Of a stretch of 64,000 nt of DNA, positions 21,115 to 31,500 are shown one piece after another. The first letter of the stretch is position 1. Every line of letters begins with the position of its first letter. The notes beneath the pieces were generated by a model. That model saw only the letters and a program-made list of their open reading frames with translations, did no database searches and was not told where the DNA came from. Origin of the DNA: Prototheca cutis (Eukaryota > Chlorophyta > Trebouxiophyceae > Chlorellales > Chlorellaceae); assembly GCA_002897115.2 (NCBI GenBank), contig BCIH01000014.1:245707-309706 (forward strand), given 5' to 3'. The translations under genes and the position numbers were made by a program.

Positions 21115-23118
21115 TCACGACGGTGTCAAGGGCGCTGGTGCTCTCCAAAAGTGCACGCCGTCCCGCTGACCGGCCGTGGCGACGGTATCATGATCGACCC
21201 AGAGCAGCGTGCGTGGCCGACCCTGGGTGTCCAGGGCCACGGGGGCCTTGCATCCTGAACTGGTGTCCACGATCCATAGCCGGCCACCGGCACTCAGCAC
21301 CGCCGCCCTGCTGCCGTCGGGGGAAACAGCCAGGGCAGCCCGTGCATTCGTGGCATGCTGCGCTGCATGTCGTACCCAGGCGGTTGGTTGGAATGCTGCT
21401 GCGGCTTGGTTGCCGAGGTTTGCCGGGAACAAACTGCCAGCATCGTCCTCTGCCGCTCCCAGCACATCCACCTCCCACACCCGCTCTCCCAGAGGATCGG
21501 GCCTGGTGTCCTGGCTGGCCCCAGACTCCGCGCCCCAGTGGCATCGCAGTGTGCCATCCGAGGCCAGCACCAGCACCAGTTCTCCAGAGCTCCCGGCGGC
21601 CACCAATGCCACAGGCGCAGCGCCCAGGTCGTCGCGCGTGCTGACGGGTCGGCGTAGGGTGCCGTCCACCCACTGGGGCGATCCGGGGTCCAGGCTCCAG
21701 GCCATCAACCGTCCCTCCCGTCGCTCGCTGTCATAGTGGCCTGTGATGAGAACGGCCCTACCGCTGGCTTCAGATGGTTGGACCGTCGCTGCTGCTGCAG
21801 CGGCTGTTTCAGCATGAGTACTGTCTTTTAAATGAGTCGCTGCAACCAGCGACACCGCTGCTGGTGCCTCCTCTGGCTGACGATTTTCCTCTGCACACTC
21901 ACCACACAGCCAACCGAGCGCGGTGATCTGCCCCGACTCGGGTTTCAAGTCGGCACGCAGATTCCCCGTTTCCAGCTCCCACACCTGGCATGAGCCCTGG
22001 CCTGCAGTGTAGCCGTGTGTGTGGGAGCGGGGGGTTGACCTAGTGGCAAGTCTCTCCACAGGTCTGCTGGGTCTTCAATCACATACTTCTTCCCCACGGC
22101 CCAGCCACCCAGACAGATGCGTCATCATACCTGCAGAGGTACAGGTGGCGGCAAGCAAGGTGCCACAGGGGGAGATGGCAAAAAGCATGGCTCCAGAGTC
22201 CTGACCCCCGCCACGCAGTGTGTTGACAAGAGTGCCAGTCGCGGTGTTCCAGATTCGAACAGCGCCGTCTGTCCAGCCGGAGGCTAGCCACTGGCCGGAA
22301 GGACTGAACGCCAGCCGCCGTGGCTGCACGCTGGCATCTGCGCATGCTTGCAGCCTGTTGCGGGGTGTCGGCGCCAGCTTCACTGTCTGCGTGCTGTCAT
22401 CCAGCAGCCAGAGTGCGATGCTGCCATCTAGCGATGCCGTTGCCAGGGCAGGAAACGCCTTGTCGTCGTCCTGATCAAAGGTGCTGCCACGGCCGCAGAC
22501 TGCCACAGACACGATGGCTGCGGTGTGCGCCTGCTCCACTGCAACTGTGCCTTCCAATTTGGCGGCATCAACGCCATGCACTGCTGGATCTGATTTCGAG
22601 TTTCCGGGGACACGGATGAGCCCGAGGTTGCCGCCCTCGTCGCCGCTCACAATCATCGATTCAGCATTGCTGTCATGGCCAGTGCTCATGAGTGGTATCC
22701 TTGCAATGGAATTGACACACTCGTCACTCACAAGGGCTTGGCCGCAGAGGGCATGCCTGGTCGCCAGGGTGACGAGGCTGTCCAGTGCGGGTGACACCTC
22801 TGGCAACAAGTTGGGCTCAAGTTCAAGGACCCGGTGCCAGGAGGCCGCGGCCTGGCTCCAGTCCCCTGCCGCTGCCAAGGCCGCTCCCAGACGCGCATGG
22901 GCTTTTGCCCAGCGTGGCCGACAGGCGATGGCACGCTTCGCCGCACTGGTCGCCTGAGCCGGCCGCCCGGCCTTGAGCTCGGCCAGGCTCAGGTTGGTCA
23001 GAATGGGGGCGGCATCGGGGGGGTTGCCCTCCAGCGCTCGAGCGTAGGCAGCCGATGCTCGATCATACTGGCCCTGGCGCAGGAGGGAATCGCCCTGGGC
23101 CTTTAGCGTGTCCACCAT
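21115..23118 (-). CDS. TPR and WD40 repeat protein, uncharacterised
   Basis: Two exons, 23118-22131 and 22001-21115; 624 residues. Residues 1-120 form about three TPR units (LKAQGDSLLRQGQYDRA, LTNLSLAELKAGRPAQA, WAKAHARLGAALAAAGDW). The rest is a WD40-type beta-propeller: LATASLDGSIALWLLD, LAFSPSGQWLASGWTDGAVR, ISPCGTLLAA, CQVWELETGNL, LAVSPDGSRAAVLSAGGRLW and a final HFWRAP. Such fusions are usually protein-binding scaffolds. No signal peptide or membrane segment is seen. I do not recognise the orthologue. It is followed in tandem by another minus-strand gene, upstream by 489 bp. Confidence 0.8.
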
Positions 23119-23607
23119 CGGGAGTCAAACATGGTGCACCATGGCCGGCGATGTCCGGCAGAGAGATACGTTTCCTCAGAGCAAACACGCTGCACAAATG
23201 GTGTGCATCGTGATAGAAACACAATCGAGTACTGCAGAAATCCCGAAACATTGCTCCCTTGCGTTCTCCGTCTAGCATTTTTTTGCGGGACTGCCAGCCC
23301 TGACATATGTCGTCGATCACTTCCGGAACCCACTTCTGCGGATGGTCCCCCCTGCAATATTGCGAACACTCGCCCATCTGCTCTTGAAACCATAGCGGCA
23401 ATCCTGCGCTCAACATCGCTGATCGGCACAATTCATTGTAGTGCTGCACACACCGCACGCAGAGCTTGTCCTTGGGTGATCCCAGAAGGGGAGGCACCGG
23501 CCGCAGCAGCAACACTACCATCACACCCCACACACGAGCTGCACCGCAACCCAAATAATTTCCGGGCTTCCACGGCATGCTTGCTGGGATGCAAGAATTC
23601 CGGGTTT
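23119..23607. other. Intergenic region between two tandem minus-strand genes
   Basis: A 489-bp gap carrying the promoter of the TPR-WD40 gene and the 3' UTR of the upstream gene. It is open in one minus-strand frame throughout, but third codon positions are not GC-biased as in the genes around it, so I do not call a gene. Confidence 0.45.
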
Positions 23608-26210
23608 TCAATCTTCAAAACGAATGTACCGGCCGCAGGGGGTGGGCACGCCGTTGAGTCGAGACGCCATTGGAAGTTGGCCCTCCGCAGCCGGGTTTGC
23701 GGCCGATGGTGCAGTCTGAGGTCCCGGAGTGGCGCCGTCCTCGTCATCGAACCTGCAAGACCAGGTGTCACTGGTGGCCGTTGAAGAACTTGGCATTGTT
23801 GGAAATGGGCTGGTGCATGCTTGATTGATGATAACGACAGCACAGCAGTCTGGACGGCAGACTAACAACTGCCAGCCAGTGGTGCATGCAAGTCATACTC
23901 AGAGAGGACACCCCACCACCCAACCACATACCGACCTGATGTGGGTGCCCTGGGGAGTAGGAAGCCCGCGGAGCTTGGCATCGGGACCCAGGGACAAGCC
24001 TGCCAGGGCTGATTCCAGGTCCTGGGCATGCTCGTCGCGCACATCGTCGGCAGCAGGCTCATCATCCACTTTGTCATACTCGCTTTCTTCCCCAAACTCA
24101 TCGGCGTCAGTCTGTATGCTGGAAGCACGCGCCGCCATCCTCTCCGCCACCTCCTTGCGCAGCGAACGCAGCGACCTGAGTGGACACGTGTTGCCGTGGG
24201 TGACTGATTGATGGGGGATGATGATCATCATCCCTTTGTGTGCTGGTTTCGAGAGCACTGAGATTAAGCAAATGTTGTAGCATCCAAAGAGAATAAGTAA
24301 TTGTACGGCAACAGCACACTCATGCATGCATCCATCCAGATGGAAGACCATTCCCCAAAACATTGTAGGCCCCGGCATACCTTGTGTCCAGTCCACCCGC
24401 GGGCACCGCCACCTTGGATGCCAGCCGGGGACGATCCTCGCAGGCTCTGTCCAGCTCCCCCTGCTCCGGCAGGCACATGACAACGTCCACGGGGTCTGCC
24501 GGAATACCAGTAGGGGCTGGGGACAGGACAGCAGGAGTGGGCTGCTCGTCCACAGAAACATCCCCGGCCACAAACAGGATGGCCGGGCTAGGTGCAGCTG
24601 CATCGGCACTGGCCCCAGGAGACAGGGCAAGTGAGATGGCAGGACTCGTTGTCTGCTTCTTCTTCCCCGTTGTCCGGGGGGCGGCATCCTCGGGGGACAG
24701 CGCAGGGACTGCCATGGGAGATGGGGTTGGCGATGGTGCAGCCACAGACATGGGCGATGGGGCAAGGACAGCCGTCATCATTGGAGAAGCAGCATCTGCA
24801 ACCACCATCATGGGAGAAGCAGCATCAGCCGCCACGGGCTGGGGGGGCGCTCCCACCACAGGGAACGACGTCGCTGCCTTGTCGATCGGCGTGTCAATGC
24901 CACCCAATCCCACACTGGCAATTCCAGGGGTGGGGACCAGGGTCGGGGAGTGCACAATCTCGTCCACCAGGGCGCTGGCCTGGAGTCCCAGATCCGGGGA
25001 TGCAGGCTCCTCGCCCTCCTCAGCGACGGGATCCAGCGCAGGGGCCGAGGTGACCTCGGGACTGTCCCAGTTGGCAGCGGCGGCGATGGCATCGCCGACC
25101 GACACCGTGATGGACGCAGAGTCGTGTGGCGTGGAAAACTCGGAGGGCGACAGCGTGGCCGCGGGGGAGAAGAAGGTGGCGTCTCCAAGCGCAAGGCTGC
25201 CACCCGGCGAGCGCTGGGCTGTCTGAGGCGTCTGCATGGGCGCGTTCCCCTGCAGGGCCTGCGGGGCAGGGCGGCAGGGAATGCTGCGAGGTGTTTGATG
25301 GCGTAAGAAGATCATCTGGTCTCATCAAAACCACGAGACATGCAAACTCCATGGAATCAAACAATAACTGTCAACTGCCTCCACCTCCACCCCTCCCCCC
25401 ACCCATCCACCCAGCTGCATACGAACCTGGGCAGCGGCCATGAGACCCTGAGTCACAGCAGTGTGCTTTTCCTCCTCTGGAGCCAGGCCCTGGGCGGGTG
25501 TGGGGGCCGGCGTGCGACTGGCATGAGCATGCATGCCGAGCGCATGCGCCGGGGTCACGGGGGACAGGGAGGACAGCCCAAACCCGCTCGGCGTGGCCGC
25601 CGGGATGGACTCGCCCACGGTCTTTGTGCGACTTGCCGGTGTCCTTGCCTCAGTGGGGGCTGGTGCAGCTTCTTCCTTGGCGGACGGGTTGATGGCAGGC
25701 TCGGTGGTCTGGGGGATGGATTGTTCATTGAGGGTTTGGGTTAAGGAAAGAGAGCACGATACTCCATGATCACAACATCTGCCTCCAGGCCGACGTCCAA
25801 TACATCCAACATGAGTGTGTCTTCCAACCACAGACTAACACCCAGTCCACAGACAACTCCAGCACCAAGCACTGACCTTGTTGGTGATGTCGAAGAGGAC
25901 GGTGGGCTGGCAGGCGGCCTCCTTCCTTCGGGAAGCAGCTCGGCGGCCGGGGCCAGCGGTGGTGGGGGCATGCATCGGCAGGGCGGCGAATCCGGCTGCA
26001 CGGGTCGGCAGCGGGATCCCATCGTAACACTTCGTCCCAAATATGATGATGATCATCATGCGCGATAATAGCTGTCACTGGCAAGCAACGATTAGCCTGC
26101 ACGCCAGCGTCAGCGGGAGATGTCCCACCCACCCCACCAATCATACGTGTCTCGCCCCCCTCCGCAGCCATGCGGGCCCGGCTTCGCGTCACGCGTCCCT
26201 CGCTGTACAT
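23608..26210 (-). CDS. Unidentified Ala/Pro/Ser-rich protein with duplicated PTPxGxxIRF motif
   Basis: Six exons: 26210-26147, 25995-25877, 25708-25427, 25258-24381, 24175-23936, 23752-23608; 575 residues in matching phase. Family unknown. The N-terminus is basic (MYSEGRVTRSRARMAAEGG) and includes RRAASRRKEAACQPTVLFD. The centre (about residues 155-450) is low-complexity Ala/Pro/Ser with repeated AASPMM units. The C-terminus has a basic/acidic helix (SLRSLRKEVAERMAAR, then EFGEESEYDKVDDE) and two copies of a short motif, PTPQGTHIRFDDEDG and PTPCGRYIRFED, the second ending the protein. SP/TP sites are abundant, suggesting a phosphorylated nuclear or cell-cycle protein, which is inference only. 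The frame is open in phase to an ATG at 26468, so an 86-residue longer form is possible; that extension is AT-rich and unlike the rest. Confidence 0.65.
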
Positions 26211-26330
26211 GTTGATATTCTTCACGGGTTGATGCGCAAGTGACAGAGCACGATTTGTCCTGGTGATGATGGACAAGAGGTTGCAGAGCGCAGATGACGG
26301 TCTCGCTTTGAAAGGTTTGAAGGCGACTGA

Positions 26331-26468
26331 CGAAAAGAAAGGGCCGCTATATTTACTCAATGGCTTAATTTCTTCTTTATCCTTTTTCTTGCCAATTCCA
26401 CCAATCTTACCAAGACCACCGAGTCCTTTCAGGCCACCACTGAACTCAACATCATCTTCTTCTGCCAT
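26331..26468 (-). other. AT-rich open stretch with unusual codon use
   Basis: On the minus strand an ATG at 26468 opens MAEEDDVEFSGGLKGLGG, followed by Lys/Ile/Gly-rich sequence. It is rich in GAA, GAT, AAA and ATT codons, unlike the GC3-rich genes nearby. The frame stays open into the next gene start at 26210. It could be an alternative first exon, a recent insertion or a foreign fragment. I recognise no homologue. Confidence 0.4.
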
Positions 26469-26618
26469 ATATTGATCCCTCTGCTTTGCCGGGGTGGGGT
26501 ACGCACCCCACAAGAGATCCGCGAGGGTAACCCAGAAACAAACTGGCCTCACAGCACGTGTTCAATGGTACTGATCCGGGGCGCAGGGCCTGCAGCAAAT
26601 CTTGATGATCAAATCATA

Positions 26619-26876
26619 TCATATCAGGTGGAGCGCCTGGGAGGCAGGGGAACATGCAAGGGGGACGGGCTTGGTTTTGCGGTCAAAAGGCGACGGTCTT
26701 TTGCCGGTCAGGACCAGTCTCTCCCCCAGGTGGCGGATGTTGCGCGCGGCGTTGACGTCGCAGTTCCACACCATGCCACATCTCTGGCATTTGAGGACAG
26801 CGTACTTGTTCTGGGCGGTGCTGCTGTTTGGGTTGCGCGCAGTGCTGCAGGAGGGNCCACTGNCAACCGCGGGGCA
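26619..26876 (-). pseudogene. TnpB/Fanzor-like nuclease relic: C-terminal zinc finger and RuvC-III motif
   Basis: An 85-codon open stretch after an in-frame TGA reads KYAVLKCQRCGMVWN followed at once by CDVNAARNI. This is the C-terminal signature of the TnpB/Fanzor family: the second CxxC knuckle of the zinc finger, then the RuvC-III motif (usually RDxNAAxNI) whose Asp is catalytic. The Asp is kept; the usual preceding Arg is Cys. An upstream cysteine stretch (CPAV, then GPSC) could be the first knuckle. Upstream sequence to about 27200 keeps basic segments (KRHTFMMRRGWEEK) but only in shifted frames, and two Ns (26856, 26863) fall in the fragment. TnpB/Fanzor proteins are RNA-guided nucleases of IS200/IS605- and IS607-like elements, present in green algae. 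I see no intact ORF, recombinase or element ends, so it looks dead. Confidence 0.6.
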
Positions 26877-28034
26877 TCACGTCCACCGGCCTCGTCCCGG
26901 CCTGGAGCACCTGTTGCGCTTGATGCCGGCGTAGCACCTGGGTGGGTGTCTTCTCTTCCCACCCGCGCCGCATCATGAAGGTGTGCCTCTTGCGCGTGCT
27001 TGAAAACCTCAATGCCACCCCTGGCGTGCATGTCCCAGGACAGCCGCCGGTGCAGCCCTCCCTCCGAGGTCGTGCTCACGCAGCAGCAATGCGTCGTGCG
27101 GGGCGGCCCGGTGCCGACCGGGGAGCTGTCCCCGGCCCTGCAACAGCCGGCGCATCGACCAGACTGATACAGTGGCTGCACTACCCATTCCCGCGGTCCG
27201 GCTTCAATGCAGGATGAGGAGAAGGCGTTTTTTGACTGCGGATGTCAACCAACACCAGCCACCACAGCTTCTCAGCCTGACGATGAAGCCCGGCACATGG
27301 ACGACTGGCACGATCCGAGCCAGGAGGCAGTCGGGTGTCGGATCAGCCGGCGGCAGCGCCGGGTCAATCCCCGCTACGCTGAGCAGGATTCATCATGAGA
27401 TATCCATGCTACCAGATCCCAGCAGGCTGCAGTGGACAGCCAGCTGGTCTTGCTGACCCCGAGCGCGGCACCCCCAAGTGGGGAGGATGCTGGACCTTCA
27501 ACCCCGCCCCCCCGCCACACCCTGGAAGACTTTGTCATCAGCGGCATCATGCAGCGCCACATGCTGAAGAACCCAGGCGCACCGAAGGATGGCCATCTTC
27601 GATTCACTCGCAAAGTGCTGAGCACCCGCTCCTCGGAATGCATTGACAAGTGGGCAACAGAGCTGGAAGAAGAGAGCTCTGGGTTGAAATGCCTCCCAGC
27701 GAAGGCTCTGGATCCAAGAAGCGGAAGATCGGGTGGTGGGAACGCAGCTGCCAGAAGTACAGGCAGAGGACCACAGCGAGGCCGGATGCAGGTGCAGAGG
27801 CCCAGAAGACGGTGGCCACAACATAGCCTGTTGCTGAACTTGAATCTGATCCCTAGATAGATTGACCTGCCTCTGTCCGCACAGTACTCCCCTTGATGTG
27901 GCAACAAAGGGCAATTGAATGAGGATATGGAGGCATAAGACGAGATTTTCTTCTGAAATCAACCCAAACAGCACCTGCTCTGGGGCTCAAACAGTGCATG
28001 AACCCTAAGGCGCTTGCTGGCGGCGCGTTTGAAG
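26877..28034. other. Gene-poor region with frame-broken coding-like DNA
   Basis: No intact gene could be modelled. On the plus strand, 27442-27700 reads as GC3-rich coding-like sequence (HTLEDFVISGIMQRHMLKN, then WATELEEESSG). About 27690-27830 is GC3-rich in a different frame (GSGSKKRKIGWWERSCQKY). No convincing splice pair links them, which suggests a frameshifted or decayed gene. An ATG-led short frame at 27207 could be an upstream exon. No family is recognised. The first part may be the decayed N-terminal portion of the adjacent TnpB/Fanzor-like relic on the opposite strand. Confidence 0.3.
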
Positions 28035-28235
28035 AGTGCCATGGGCCGCCGAACGAGAAACCGCAGAGACACTACTCCCATATGCACCCTCAATCCTTTC
28101 ACTATCTCGATTTCTGGAGTTGACAGGCGTTGCGAGGGCCTACACGCGCGGCTTGGTGGCCCCGTCCCCCGCGGCTGCGCAGCCCCCGAACGTCGAAGGG
28201 TGATTGCCCACGAGCGCGCTCCTTTCTGGCCCTGC
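28035..28235 (+). repeat. Dispersed repeat family 2, copy C
   Basis: About 200 bp with similarity, in the same orientation, to 46585-46795. The best block is CGAACGTCGAAGGGTGATTG here against CGAACTTCGAAGAGTGATTG there. Flanking similarity is patchy, including GAGAAACC near the left end of both. It lies about 310 bp upstream of the BRCA2 start. Confidence 0.5.
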
Positions 28236-28545
28236 TCTGTCCTGAGACTAGACTTTTGGTGCGGAATAAACATCATCTTGCAGTCATACAAGGGGGCGCT
28301 GCACGGGTGGTGCACCGGAGGGCCTGGAAGGGATTGTCGAATATCGTGTTTTCCTTTCCTGCTTTGTCTGCGTAGCATGACGATTCATCCTGGGTTTCGA
28401 AACCGCATTCCTCTGTGCGATCAGGCTCTGGCAGATGTCGCTGTGAAAGCGTCATTGCCTTGATTTCTACATGCATGAGCGCATTTTCGCTGTCTGATCG
28501 CAGCTTTCGCCGTGCCATGGGCATGGCTGCTCGAGCGTGAATGAC

Positions 28546-31500
28546 ATGTTGGTGCATGTGGTGGAGCTCCACCAGAATGGGCAGGGCTGGGAGGCCGTCC
28601 CTGCCGGGCCCAGAACACTCCAGACAAACGCGCAGGGGGCCCAGGCTTTGCCTCCTCTCTTTGATGCCCTGAGTGAATTAACAGCGCGTCCTAATGGTGG
28701 GGGGGGGGGGGGGGGGGCCTGTTACCATGTCTTGACCTGTACCTGTGGGGAAGCCCTAGCCATGCTTGCTGGGCACTGGGTTGCTGCTCTGCTCCTCAGG
28801 GAACTCACTGGGATATGGACCAACCCACCACTGGCAAACATGAGCCGCTCAGGGATATGCTCAATGTCCCACACAGATGCAGGAGTCACGCCAGGGCCCA
28901 CACCTGTTTACACACCAAGACCTGCCAGTTTGGTTGGTGCCTCACCGTTCATGGTCTCTGCACTCCAGGGCTCCCGGCGCTGCCCAGGGGACTCTGGGCT
29001 GTCGAGGAGCGAAGGCCGGGTTCCCCCCAGCACCGGGGTAAAGAGCCTGAGGTCCCTTTTCTTGGAAGAGACTGCCTTTCTCAGTCTGCAGCAGCAGCAC
29101 ACACCAGAGTCATGCCGGCTGGTGGGTGGGGACATCAGTCTGAAGACCCTGGGAGGTACGCCCACCCCTCTCGGCATCCCATCCTCGGTGCCGCGGCCTG
29201 AACCCGAGCTGTCGATGCAACCCGCTGAGGCGCAGTTGCCAAGCCGTGGGCCCCCAAGGGGAGTGCCGGCAGGACTGGCAATGTTTGATCTCCCTGACTG
29301 CGATCCCGTGGCCGCGAGCAGTGGTAAGACGAAATTGGCAGTTCGTTTGCTGATTGGCGAGCCTGGCAATTTGCGGGGTTGGTCAACAGCAATGCTACCG
29401 ACTGGCTGAATGCAAGTGTGAGCAGGAGGTTCTGAAGGGCTTCAAAACGCCGACCTGCACATGCCTGCCTGCCGATGCAACATCAACCTGGCCCTTCAAC
29501 CCTCCTTGTTGGTCGGCATGGCAGGCCCATCACCATGTGAGCCGGCAGTGCCCGTTGCTGGGTTTGACTATGACATTGCAACCCAAACGGTGGGAGCGGG
29601 TGTGTCGCAGGATGCTTGGGCAGGTGAGATAGACATGTGGTTGGGTGGATTGGTTGATTGTCTGACAGAGTCGTCATCCATGTGAGCAGCCAAGAACATG
29701 ACAACGGCCAACCCCACGAACCCTCATCCCCACCCCCATGTACCTGTCAGTGGCGATCCCTGTGCCCAAGACCCAGGTTGGACCATCTCCCGGAGATGCA
29801 GGCATGGGGGAGACGGCTGGGGCCCGCAGCACATCCCAGGCTCTGCCACTGTCTCTTCAGGCAAATGCAAACGGCAAGTCACACGGTGCCATGGATGCTG
29901 GGGAGGCTGGATACACACTACCAAATCATCTGGGGTCTTCTGAGGCAGCACCCGCAAGCAACATAGCCCGGCAGCATGACACTGGTCCCATGGAGGGCAT
30001 CCCGGCAACCACGAGCTTTGCCGACAGTGGATGGACGCAGGAGGCAGATCTCGATGGGTTGGACGTGTGCCTGGCAGCCGTGGAGGGTCTCCGACCACCC
30101 GAGCAGCCTGCTTGCATGACCCCAGAGCTGCAGGTCCCGCCTGGCATGTTTGTGACGGGTCTGGGGGCACCCGTAGCCATCGCAACTGACAAGCTGGCAG
30201 CTGCACGGCGGCTGCTGGGTGATGTTGATGATGACGACACTGGCGGCCGTCACGATGCTGCTGACGGCGACCTTGGGAACCGACTCCCGGGTCCGGCTGC
30301 TGACATAGATCAAGCTTCGCCATCATCTGGAGGAGGAGCAGCTCAACAGTCTGCTGTTGTTGAGCTGCAGCCAGCTGCTGAAGAGCCAGCGATGCACAAA
30401 CAGTCCCCAGCCAGATGGATGGCTCCCCATGGTGGCGGGTTTGTCGGCTTCACGACGGGGCTGGGTGTGCCAGTGTCCGTCGATGCTGCACGCCTGGAAG
30501 CTGCCAGGAAGCTGTTGGGCGACGACACCCCTCCCGCCCCCCCTCCAGACAACCCAGAGCCAGAGGCGGAGCGCTATGCAGTGCCTGGGTTCTGCACCGG
30601 GCTGGGAACTCCTGTGCACGTCTCGGCTGCAAAACTGGCGGCCGCGGGATGGCTGCTGCGGGACAAGCCCGAAAGCAGCAGTGGTGGTGGATGTTCGGTT
30701 GATGGTGCCCCAGACGGTGCGGGGCCAGTGCCGGCTTTGCCCAGAGGCCCAACTGTGCCAGAACGTCAACCGGTGCTGGTGGTACCAGAGGATGCTGCTC
30801 CACATGCTGACCAGAATGCAGATGGAGAAGCCTTCCCCGACAGCAACAGACGAACAAGCATCGAGGATGCGAGTTCAGATGGTCTCCTTTCAGCAGCCGC
30901 CGCGACACCCACCGTAGCACTGGGCTTCACCACGGGGCTGGGCACCGCGGTGACCATCTCGGCTGACAAGCTGGCAGCTGCCAGGAAACTGCTTGCAGAT
31001 GATGATAAGACGGAGGACTCCTCTGGGACGACGAACACAGAGCCGCCGCCTCCTGCCAAGGGCAGCGGCACAGAAATCATTCAAAGGACGCCGCTGGGAC
31101 CAAGAGCGCCGCCCGGACATGCCAACACCCCGGGGCCATCATCGGCTTTCAAGCTGGCACCTTGGACTGCTGACAGGGTATCCAGTGGCGTAGCAGCAGG
31201 GACGCCCACGGCCTCGACCCCAGGCCTTCGCAAGTCTGGAAGGTGCGTTGAGGGGTATAGCCCTTGTTGCTGTCCAGGAGCCGATTGTCATCCACGCGTG
31301 TGTGTGAGAGTTCGATTTGAAGGGGTCAAGCCTTGTGGCTTTTGGACTGCTTTGTGGCATGTGACCCTGGCAGCATGAGGTTTTCACCGTCTCGTATCCC
31401 TTTTCTCATCCCAGTCGCCTGGGAATGAAAGGGATGGCCCTGACGACGCCTGGGGTGCAGACCAAGCGACGGAAGTTCCAGACCCCACGAAGCCTGGTCA

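Noticed and set aside
23063..23611. 182-codon minus-strand ORF between the TPR-WD40 and 575-residue genes
   Set aside because: Third positions are near background composition, it starts in the last exon of a gene and ends inside the next start, and no motif is recognised.
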